From positions 1-49,685 of the forward strand of contig JAZMZI010000108.1 of assembly GCA_045585895.1 (NCBI GenBank): a stretch of 49,685 nt of DNA, given 5' to 3'. Positions 42,732 through 49,685 of this stretch are shown here, in pieces (position 1 is the first letter of the stretch; each line of letters opens with the position of its first letter). Under the pieces are notes generated by a model. It saw only the letters and a list, made by a program, of their open reading frames with translations, was not told the DNA's origin and ran no database searches. The DNA comes from SVTX01 sp045585895. GTDB lineage: Bacteria > Bacillota > Clostridia > Oscillospirales > CAG-272. The position numbers were made by a program, and so were the translations under genes.

Positions 42732-44135
42732 ATGAACGAAAACACTCAAAACAATATGCCACAGGTGCCTCGCCGCATTCTCTCCTCCCTGCTTTCAAGC
42801 ATTTCCGCGGGAGTTGTGCCGAGGGCGGGCGCTCCTTATATAGCAATAGGACGAAAGGACGAAATTCAAGCGTTTTTATCCGACCTTGAGGAGATAAACG
42901 AGGGCGGCGGCGCTATGCGCTTCCTTATCGGTCGCTACGGAAGCGGTAAGAGCTTTCTTATCCAACTTATCCGCGGTTACGCTCTTGAACGAGATTTTCT
43001 CACCGCAGACTGCGATCTTTCACCCGAAAGAAAGCTGAGCGGCAGCGGAAACAGCGCCATAGCAACTTACAGGGAGCTTATGAAAAATCTTGCTTCCAAA
43101 TCCTCACCCGACGGCGGCGCGCTCCCCAAGATCATATCCCGTTGGATAGGAAAGATTCGCGGAGACCTTATCTCCGAAAATATTTCTCCCGACGATGAAA
43201 AATTCGAACGTGAGCTTGGCAAGAGAATATATTCGGAGCTTTCCGAGCTTGAATTTTTGGTTGGAGGCTTTGATTTTTCGCGCGTTATTCTTGAATATTA
43301 CAAGGCAAGCATCTCCGACGGTGAGGAATCTACCGTAAAAATGAGCGCGTGTCTCCGCTGGCTGAGAGGCGAATATTCCACCAAGACAGAAGCGAAAAAC
43401 GGTCTTGGCTTCTCGGTTTCCGTAATTATTAACGACGATAACTGGTACGATTTTCTCAAGCTATGGGCGGTATTATCCAAGAAAATGGGATATCGCGGTC
43501 TCGTAGTATTTATCGACGAGTGCGTAAATCTCTACAAGATCCCACACCGCATAAGCCGTGAAAACAACTACGAAAAGATACTTTCAATGTTTAATGACAC
43601 CCTTCAGGGTCGCGCCCCCGGACTTGACATCATCTTCGGCGGAACTCCTCAATTCCTTGAGGATACGCGCCGCGGTCTTTTCAGCTACGAAGCTCTCCGC
43701 TCCCGCCTTTGCGACAGCAAATTTGCTCTTGACGGCTTCAAAAATCTTATAGGACCCGTAATTCGCCTTCGCAGACTTACGGACGACGAGCTTTTCGCTC
43801 TTATTCAGCGCGTAACGGTGCTCTATTCCCAGTTCTATCAGTGGGATTGCCGCGTGACCAACGAGGACAGGCTGAAATTCCTCAATATTTGCCTTTCCCG
43901 CGCAGGCGCTGACAGTATGATAACCCCTCGAGAGATGCTCCGAGACTATATGACCGTTCTCAATATTCTGATGCAGAATCCCGAGGCAAGCTTTGACGAC
44001 GTCGTTGGAACTCACGTGACCTTAAAAACGGCAAACGACGATCCCGACGCCCTCCCTCCCGAGGAAGAACCCAAAAAGGCTCTCGACGCTGATGCAACGG
44101 CGAAAAAATTCACCGCAAACGATATAGAGTTTTAA
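42732..44135 (+). CDS. BrxD-like (DUF2791) P-loop ATPase
   Basis: The 467-residue protein has an RRILSSLLSSISAGVVPR start, then Walker A GRYGSGKS (residues 67-74), a Walker B-like VVFIDECVNLYK (about 256-267), and a sensor-like IIFGGTPQF segment. This pattern and length fit the DUF2791 family, which includes BrxD of BREX systems. By family, it is an AAA-like ATPase in DNA-processing complexes. CGGAG precedes the ATG. The last 40 residues are acidic and Ala-rich and probably flexible. Being next to a BrxHI-like helicase strengthens the assignment, because the two also occur together in BREX type 2 (Pgl) loci. Confidence 0.8.
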   Translation: MNENTQNNMPQVPRRILSSLLSSISAGVVPRAGAPYIAIGRKDEIQAFLSDLEEINEGGGAMRFLIGRYGSGKSFLIQLIRGYALERDFLTADCDLSPERKLSGSGNSAIATYRELMKNLASKSSPDGGALPKIISRWIGKIRGDLISENISPDDEKFERELGKRIYSELSELEFLVGGFDFSRVILEYYKASISDGEESTVKMSACLRWLRGEYSTKTEAKNGLGFSVSVIINDDNWYDFLKLWAVLSKKMGYRGLVVFIDECVNLYKIPHRISRENNYEKILSMFNDTLQGRAPGLDIIFGGTPQFLEDTRRGLFSYEALRSRLCDSKFALDGFKNLIGPVIRLRRLTDDELFALIQRVTVLYSQFYQWDCRVTNEDRLKFLNICLSRAGADSMITPREMLRDYMTVLNILMQNPEASFDDVVGTHVTLKTANDDPDALPPEEEPKKALDADATAKKFTANDIEF

Positions 44136-44141
44136 AATAAA

Positions 44142-44900
44142 ATGTATTATTCGGAATATGACAAGAGAGTTTTACCTCTTGTGTTTTTAGCGATCCTTGC
44201 AGTAGCAGTCATGCTTGCTCTTCTTTTAAGACGGAGATCGGAGCGAGTCAGATCTATTCCAACCGCCGTCATTGCCATTACGTTACTTTTTCTTGAGATC
44301 GTAAAGCAACGATGGAATTATCTCGGTGAATTCGATCTATACTGTCTCCCGTTTCACTATTGCAGTCTGTTTTTGCTGCTTATTCCGCTGGCAGAGCTTT
44401 GCGGCGCAAGGCTTTCACGCATTTTCCGTCCGATATCCGTCTGTATGGCGTTTATCGTTTCGGGCGCTATGTACGTTTTTCCCTACGGAATTATCGGAAA
44501 TGCGTGCGAAGTCTTCGGTCAGAACTTTTACAGAACCCACACCTTTATTTTCCACCATCTTTTAGTGCTGTATTTCCTGCTTACGATAGCGCTTCGACTG
44601 CACGAGCCAAGATGGCGCGACGCCTTGGGAGTGGGAATAGCGGGGGCCTTATACGTTGCGGCGGCTATTCCACTGTCTTACGAGCTTGAAGTTAATTACT
44701 GTAATTTTTTAGAAAGCGTAATTCCCGTAATGGAGGAGTTCCGTCTTGAACACGGTCAGACGAAATACACCGTGCTGTTATCCGTGTGCCTTACGTTCGG
44801 AGCGCCTCTGGCATCGCTTCTGTACGTCGGTGCTTACAAATTGCTTTCACTGTGCTTTAAAAGTAAAAAAGAAGTTTCGGCCTCTACCACCCCAAGGTAG
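44142..44900 (+). CDS. YwaF-like (TIGR02206) integral membrane protein
   Basis: The 252-residue protein has about seven membrane helices and the YwaF-type motifs LPFHYCSLFLLLIPLAEL and HTFIFHHLLVLYF. The family is of uncertain function and is distantly related to eukaryotic TMEM164. It starts only six nt after the ATPase stop and has no clear ribosome-binding site, so translation should depend on the upstream gene. Its place between the ATPase and the helicase of a putative DNA-processing system is unusual. It could be a membrane effector or anchor, or an unrelated gene caught in the operon. Confidence 0.72.
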   Translation: MYYSEYDKRVLPLVFLAILAVAVMLALLLRRRSERVRSIPTAVIAITLLFLEIVKQRWNYLGEFDLYCLPFHYCSLFLLLIPLAELCGARLSRIFRPISVCMAFIVSGAMYVFPYGIIGNACEVFGQNFYRTHTFIFHHLLVLYFLLTIALRLHEPRWRDALGVGIAGALYVAAAIPLSYELEVNYCNFLESVIPVMEEFRLEHGQTKYTVLLSVCLTFGAPLASLLYVGAYKLLSLCFKSKKEVSASTTPR

Positions 44901-44924
44901 AGCCATACCTACAAGGAGATAAAA

Positions 44925-47270
44925 ATGACAGACGCAGACAGAATCTTTGAGCGATTTCCCGACTATATAAGGGAATACGTCTATTCTCATTCTTGGGAAT
45001 CTCTGCGAGCCGTTCAGATAGCGGCTGCAAAGACCATATTTGATACCGACAACAATCTGCTTCTTACCTCCTCCACCGCAAGCGGAAAGACCGAGGCGGC
45101 TTTCTTCCCCATTCTCTCGCTCCTTCACGAGGATCCCCCCTCAAGCGTTGGCGTGCTTTATATCGCGCCCTTAAAGAGCCTTATAAACGATCAGTTTGAC
45201 CGCCTTGAAGAGGTCCTCGACATGACGGGAGTTAAAGTGACCCATTGGCACGGCGACGTTGCGGCGTCCCATAAGAGAAAGCTGCTTGAAAAGCCCGAGG
45301 GGATATTGCAGATAACTCCCGAATCTCTTGAAGCTATGCTTATAAACCGCTCCAACGACATACCGAGACTTTTCGGAGATCTGCGTTTCGTGGTAATCGA
45401 CGAGATACACACTCTGACGGGTACGGATAGAGGAAATCAGATAATCTGCCTGCTTTCACGAATTGCTCACCTTATCGGCTTTCACCCTCGCCGCATTGCG
45501 CTTTCCGCAACTATCGGAGATCCCTCCCTTGCCGCAGAATGGCTGAATGCCGACACGGGCAGAGATATCGACGTTCCCGAATTTGGTCAGGAAAAGATAC
45601 GCTGGCGACTTGGGCTTGAGCATTTTTACATTCAGAATCCCGAAGTCGAGGCGCTCAAAGAGGAAGAAAAAAAGGCAAAAGCGGCTGAAAAAACGAATTC
45701 AAACGAAGTCGTTTTCGTTGAAAAGACTACCGAAACGCCCAAAAGCGAGGATTACACCGAAAATCCCGAAGCCTATGAAAAGGTTGGAGGAATGAAGCCG
45801 TATTATATCGACCCCGGCTACGAATACGCATACGATTGCGTAAAGGATAAAAAATCTCTCGTTTTCTCCAATTCGCGAGAGGAGACCGAGTACGTTTGCG
45901 CCACGCTGCGTCAGATAGCAAGACTTCGGGGCGACGAGGACTCACACATTCTCATTCATCACGGAAATCTCTCGGCATCACTCCGTGAGGAAGCCGAAAT
46001 GAAGATGCGCGACGACGAAGAATTTGCCGTTACCTGCGCCACCGTCACAATGGAGCTTGGAATCGATATCGGTCAGCTTGAGCGAGTTATGCAGATAGAA
46101 GCGCCCAACAGCGTTTCAAGCTTCTTGCAAAGACTGGGACGCTCGGGCAGAAGAAGTCAGACCCCCGAGATGATGATGGTATTCCGCGAGGAAGAGGCGC
46201 TTCCCAATACCCCACTGCCCCAACTCATTCCGTGGGAGCTTTTGCGAGGAATAGCTATCATTCAGCTTTACATTGAGGAACGCTTTATCGAGCCTCCCAC
46301 ACGCAAAAAAATGCCCTTCAGTCTGCTCTTCCATCAGACGCTCTCAATTCTTGCGTCGTCGGGTGAGCTTACCCCCGCAAGGCTTGCGCAAAGGGTACTT
46401 TCGCTCCCCCCTTTCCGATTCGTTTCAAAGGAAGACTACAAGGCTCTCATCGTTTCTATGCTGAACAACGGCTTTATAGAAATGACCGAGGAAAAAGGTC
46501 TTATCGTGGGACTCGTGGGCGAAAGACTGCTAAAGAGCTTCAAATTCTACGCGGTATTTAAGGACAGCGAGGACTTCACGGTGCGTTGCGGCTCCGACGA
46601 GATAGGAACTATCACCACTCCCCCGCCCGTCGGCGACAGATTTGCTCTTGCGGGCAGAGTTTGGGAGGTCGAGGAGCTTGACGTTACGAGAAAGCTACTT
46701 TACGTCAAAAAGGTCGAAGGCAAAATGGAGGTCTCATGGCCCGGTGACTTCGGCGAGATACACACCAAAATTTTGCGCCGTATGAAGCAAATACTTGAAG
46801 AGGATACAGTTTACCCATATCTCAAAGAAAACGCCGTAAAACGCCTAAATCAGGCTCGTGCGACCGCAAGAAACACGGGTATGCTTGAACACTCTCTGGT
46901 TCACCTCGGTGGATATTCTTGGTGTCTGTTCCCTTGGCTCGGCACGCGCTCCTTCCGCACGCTCCGCAAATATATAAAGAAAAATGCCGCGGCGAATAAC
47001 ATCAGCGGCATAGAGTTTGAGGGTTGCTATTATATCACCTTCAAAATGGAGAAGGTGTCGGATATTCAGTTTATTTCCCGTCTGCTTGACGGCGTCGAGC
47101 GCGAGGGCATAATCTGCGAAGCTCTCGTCGAGGGCGGAGAGATACCTGTTTTCGAGAAATACGACAACTATATTCCCCACGACCTGCTCCGCAAAGCTTA
47201 CGCGGCAGATAAACTCCGCGCCGACGAGGCGGAAGAACAGATAAAACGAATTTTTGAAGAATTTGAATAA
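44925..47270 (+). CDS. Lhr/BrxHI-like SF2 DEAD/DEAH-box helicase
   Basis: The 781-residue protein carries the full set of superfamily 2 motifs: I SSTASGKTEAAF (49-60), Ia APLKSL, II DEIH (about 157-160), III SAT, and VI QRLGRSGRRSQ (about 400-410). After them come a winged-helix region and a long C-terminal domain, as in Lhr-type helicases and BrxHI. A charged, Lys/Glu-rich insertion lies near residues 240-285 between the two RecA domains. AAGGAGA precedes the ATG. It is the last gene of the TerB operon. It probably unwinds or remodels DNA, fed by the BrxD-like ATPase; no nuclease domain is evident. Confidence 0.85.
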   Translation: MTDADRIFERFPDYIREYVYSHSWESLRAVQIAAAKTIFDTDNNLLLTSSTASGKTEAAFFPILSLLHEDPPSSVGVLYIAPLKSLINDQFDRLEEVLDMTGVKVTHWHGDVAASHKRKLLEKPEGILQITPESLEAMLINRSNDIPRLFGDLRFVVIDEIHTLTGTDRGNQIICLLSRIAHLIGFHPRRIALSATIGDPSLAAEWLNADTGRDIDVPEFGQEKIRWRLGLEHFYIQNPEVEALKEEEKKAKAAEKTNSNEVVFVEKTTETPKSEDYTENPEAYEKVGGMKPYYIDPGYEYAYDCVKDKKSLVFSNSREETEYVCATLRQIARLRGDEDSHILIHHGNLSASLREEAEMKMRDDEEFAVTCATVTMELGIDIGQLERVMQIEAPNSVSSFLQRLGRSGRRSQTPEMMMVFREEEALPNTPLPQLIPWELLRGIAIIQLYIEERFIEPPTRKKMPFSLLFHQTLSILASSGELTPARLAQRVLSLPPFRFVSKEDYKALIVSMLNNGFIEMTEEKGLIVGLVGERLLKSFKFYAVFKDSEDFTVRCGSDEIGTITTPPPVGDRFALAGRVWEVEELDVTRKLLYVKKVEGKMEVSWPGDFGEIHTKILRRMKQILEEDTVYPYLKENAVKRLNQARATARNTGMLEHSLVHLGGYSWCLFPWLGTRSFRTLRKYIKKNAAANNISGIEFEGCYYITFKMEKVSDIQFISRLLDGVEREGIICEALVEGGEIPVFEKYDNYIPHDLLRKAYAADKLRADEAEEQIKRIFEEFE

Positions 47271-47275
47271 TAATT

Positions 47276-47308
47276 ATGCCCCCGACGGTGTCGGGGGCAT
47301 TGTTTATT
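47276..47308 (+). terminator. Terminator of the TerB operon
   Basis: Eleven-bp perfect GC-rich stem (47276-47286 with 47290-47300) with a three-base loop and a short T-rich tail. Confidence 0.82.
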
Positions 47309-47325
47309 ATAATGGTTTTTGATAA

Positions 47326-47719
47326 TTAATTTTTTACGTCTCCGTACAGTTTATCATATTTCCATCGCAATGGATTTTCATAGATGTATTTTACAACCTC
47401 ATCATAATCCTTTTGGTTACGGATTATGTGATCGTAAAATGAGCGTTGCCAAATATTTACACCGTATTCCTTGTTACAAAATCGTTTAAATGCAGAGATA
47501 AATCTCGACACGGTTGAATGTTGTCTAACCTCCGTAGGGGGCGACGTCCTCTACAATTGAATTTGGTGCCAAAGATTCCGCCGTGTCGTTATCACAAACA
47601 ATTTCGGACAAAATATGCCTACGTCCCTCGGTACAAATCGTGATGAAATACGCACCGTGCTTGCTGTAATCAAAACTATACAAACGAATATTTTTTCTAT
47701 AAGGCAAATTATTTGACAT
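47326..47719 (-). pseudogene. REP-associated (IS200-like, Y1) transposase, internally deleted
   Basis: On the minus strand the first piece (47719-47525) reads YSKHGAYFITICTEGRRHIL, the typical start of REP-associated tyrosine transposases. It ends at a TAG. The second piece (about 47527-47326), one frame away, reads VRQHSTVSRFISAFKRF, then FYDHIIRNQKDYDEVVKYI and ENPLRW, the typical C-terminal end. The central part with the HUH metal motif (PNHVH type) is missing. The gene is therefore dead, through an internal deletion with frameshift. Its catalytic Tyr region cannot be fixed with confidence. It marks the border to an AT-rich segment. Confidence 0.85.
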
Positions 47720-47728
47720 ATTTACAGG

Positions 47729-49048
47729 TTACTCTTCGGGAACATAGTTATAAATTATATTAGCATCTACATCTATAAAACTAAGACTTAAAAATGTAAC
47801 TTTCGACCATTTATCTTCTGTTCCTGTATAATATATTGTTTCAAGATTTGTACAATTTCTAAATATATAATTGCCAAATTTTTTAGTGTTTTTGGAAATT
47901 ACTGCATATCCCATACTAGTGCAGTTTTCAAATGCATAATTTCCAATACTAGTAACACTGTCGGGAATCGTTACGCTCTCAAGATTTTTACAATTTTTAA
48001 AAGCCTCATCACCAATACTGGTAACACCATTATGAATCTTAACTGTTTTTAAATTTTCACATCCATTAAATGCACCATCCTTTATTTCAGTTACACCTTT
48101 TGGAACCTCAAACTCGGTTATTTTGTACATATTTATGTATGCAGAATAATTACCGAATAAATACCCCCCATATGGCACTATAACGAAAACATTAAGAAGT
48201 ATCAACACAAATATAACCGCTCCACAAACAATGGATATAACTATAGTCTTACGTTCTTGTGTCTTCATGCTTTCATTAGCTATATATGCACGATCAAGAC
48301 ACTGTTGTGATAATTTCTCCGAATTATTATAATCTTTGATTGACTCAAATAATTTTGCTGCTTTATTATATGCTATGGGACCTTTTGCGGTATCCATAAT
48401 CTTTACTGCTTGCAAATATGTATCTTTAATTTTTGCTTGCTTTGCTAACTCAAGACAGTCGTTTATAAATTGTTCTGAGTTTTCATAACCTTTTATAGAT
48501 TCAAAAAGAGTGATAGCATCTTTATATTCTTTTTCACTCTCAGCACAAGTCATTATTTCAACAGCTTTAGCGTATGTATTTATCAAACGAGTCTTTTCCG
48601 CTAAAATGTGTTCATGTTCATTTCGATTATTTATATGCTCAATGCACTCAATAAGAAAAGACTTTAAATTCTCATCTCCGTATCTAATTACCTTTTTGTA
48701 ATTATTATTATAATCAAAAGGCTCACGTGCGTTTTTCAAATCTTCTTTTGTGCCAACTCTAATCTCCGACATAAGCTTTCCGAGATAGGCTTCCGCATTT
48801 TCGGGCTCCTGATCGAGGACGATTTCAAGATATTTGTCTGCTCTATCATACAGACCATCTTCGATAAAAATAAAAGCACGCTTTAAAACCGCCTCAATAT
48901 TAGTAGGATCTAAGGGCAATGGGATTTCGGTAGTACGTAATATATTAGAATTTAAAGATTGACGATCCACTTTTGACCCGCAAAAAGGGCAAAATTCGCT
49001 ATCCTCCGGAATAGATTCATTACATTTAACACAGCTTATCATTTTCAT
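47729..49048 (-). CDS. Zinc-ribbon/TPR-like/BspA-type leucine-rich repeat membrane protein
   Basis: The 439-residue protein begins with a zinc ribbon (Cys6, Cys9, Cys20, Cys23), then helical repeats (about residues 50-250) with two similar AITLFESIKGYENSEQ-type units. One membrane helix follows (about 268-291). The outer part (310-430) holds LRR_5/BspA-type repeats such as VTSIGDEAFKNCKNLESV and VTSIGNYAFENCTSM. AAAGGAGG precedes the ATG. The layout suggests a sensor or anchor with cytoplasmic zinc ribbon and external recognition repeats. The gene is visibly richer in A+T than genes further left. Function unknown. Confidence 0.78.
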   Translation of the reverse strand: MKMISCVKCNESIPEDSEFCPFCGSKVDRQSLNSNILRTTEIPLPLDPTNIEAVLKRAFIFIEDGLYDRADKYLEIVLDQEPENAEAYLGKLMSEIRVGTKEDLKNAREPFDYNNNYKKVIRYGDENLKSFLIECIEHINNRNEHEHILAEKTRLINTYAKAVEIMTCAESEKEYKDAITLFESIKGYENSEQFINDCLELAKQAKIKDTYLQAVKIMDTAKGPIAYNKAAKLFESIKDYNNSEKLSQQCLDRAYIANESMKTQERKTIVISIVCGAVIFVLILLNVFVIVPYGGYLFGNYSAYINMYKITEFEVPKGVTEIKDGAFNGCENLKTVKIHNGVTSIGDEAFKNCKNLESVTIPDSVTSIGNYAFENCTSMGYAVISKNTKKFGNYIFRNCTNLETIYYTGTEDKWSKVTFLSLSFIDVDANIIYNYVPEE

Positions 49049-49060
49049 ACAGCCCCTCCT

Positions 49061-49588
49061 TTAATTCCAATCAATTCTCAACCCACATACATTACAAAAC
49101 TTGCTGTTTTCAACAAGTTTATTGCCACATTTTCGGCAATACTGAACTCTGTTATGGCTATTGTTTGGAGTATTTGTTGTTGAAACGACTTCATTTTTAA
49201 TTTGTCTTGATTGTGTAGATTTTTCGTTGTTGTAATATAGTAATGAAACCATAGAAACAATGTATAGCGTGTTAGATAAAACGCCGATTATGATGCCTAA
49301 AACCGGGATGGTATCAATGAACAAGGCACAATATATACCTACCGAGGCAAACACCTGAAATGCTATAAATATACTTGTTCCAATTTTATTGATCTTTTTG
49401 TAGAGCAATAGAAAAAATGAAATTAAAACCAAAGTTTGATTTCCCGCTATATAAGCAACCACTCCTAAGAACTCCAATAGTCCTTGGGGATTTTCAGTTA
49501 GAAATCTTATTATCAATACGATAACTAAATGGGCAATAAATAATATTTTTGATAGATTTTTTAAAAAATTATCGGTTGTTTGAGTCAT
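49061..49588 (-). CDS. Small membrane protein with C-terminal zinc ribbon
   Basis: The 175-residue protein has about four membrane helices in its first 120 residues, a polar linker, and a C-terminal zinc ribbon YCRKCGNKL with FCNVCGLRI (four Cys). It ends 12 nt before the leucine-rich repeat gene on the same strand, so both are probably in one operon and share zinc-ribbon and membrane features. GAGATG is a weak ribosome-binding site. I see no clear promoter in the AT-rich 97 nt between this start and the window edge. Function unknown. Confidence 0.68.
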   Translation of the reverse strand: MTQTTDNFLKNLSKILFIAHLVIVLIIRFLTENPQGLLEFLGVVAYIAGNQTLVLISFFLLLYKKINKIGTSIFIAFQVFASVGIYCALFIDTIPVLGIIIGVLSNTLYIVSMVSLLYYNNEKSTQSRQIKNEVVSTTNTPNNSHNRVQYCRKCGNKLVENSKFCNVCGLRIDWN

Positions 49589-49685
49589 AAAAACATCTCT
49601 TTTCTATTAAAAATAAGTTTTGGAATTGTAGGTATCACTAATGCCAATTAAATCACAAATTTCCGATTTATCAGATATTTTTTAT

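Noticed and set aside
40892..47308. A complete BREX or DISARM locus
   Set aside because: No PglZ phosphatase, PglX or other methyltransferase, kinase or nuclease gene is present. Only the ATPase and helicase resemble BREX parts.
1..49685. tRNA or rRNA genes
   Set aside because: I saw no cloverleaf with the conserved T-loop sequence or rRNA segment on either strand; short ones could have been missed by eye.

Overview
This window looks like chromosomal DNA of an endospore-forming Clostridia-type Firmicute, probably an uncultured gut lineage. The direct evidence is a full-length spoIVA (spore coat ATPase), an SLH-domain surface protein, many short lipobox signal peptides, Shine-Dalgarno sites such as GGAGG, and many sigma-A promoters with 17-nt spacers. 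I cannot assign genus or species from the sequence.

Layout, left to right. 1-346 is a gene-free cluster of long nested hairpins, followed by a broken SGNH-hydrolase remnant (about 350-700, minus). 709-2143 is a predicted cobalamin-uptake unit: consensus promoter, cobalamin-type riboswitch with terminator, DUF4430 lipoprotein and an ECF S-component-like membrane protein. 2215-4347 is a TetR-controlled two-gene ABC-2 exporter. 4384-8080 (minus) is a five-gene operon: YerC/YecD regulator, methyltransferase, Hsp33, SDR and sugar-phosphate isomerase-like protein. 8239-13242 (plus) is a housekeeping run: XRE-TPR regulator, tsaE, tsaB, rpiB, ispD, ispF, rpe. 13252-16896 holds a gene remnant and two surface proteins on the minus strand: an acetylesterase-like lipoprotein with a tandem-repeat linker, and an SLH protein. 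17049-21067 (plus) carries an RluD-type pseudouridine synthase, a DUF3810 putative metalloprotease and murA behind a long AT-rich leader. 21184-25961 is a mosaic cluster of paralogous lipoproteins. 26021-32750 (minus) is spoIVA preceded by a three-gene ABC/DUF1854/ABC exporter module. Divergent from it is radA (32991-34385). 34737-40777 is one giant surface lipoprotein gene broken by two in-frame stops and a frameshift. 40959-47270 is the most notable accessory operon: a TerB_N/TerB_C-like protein, a BrxD-like (DUF2791) ATPase, a YwaF-like membrane protein and an Lhr/BrxHI-like SF2 helicase. The right end (47326-49588, minus) is AT-rich and holds a decayed REP-associated (Y1) transposase and two zinc-ribbon membrane proteins.

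How parts work together. The TerB-ATPase-helicase operon shares two components with BREX/Pgl phage-defence systems but lacks PglZ, PglX and nuclease genes, so it may be a stand-alone DNA-processing or defence system with a membrane component. The intergenic segment before spoIVA appears to place the terminator of the upstream ABC operon, a sigma-E-like promoter and the spoIVA ribosome-binding site in the same roughly 60 bases. All function calls come from reading motifs and from recalled family knowledge; no database search was run.
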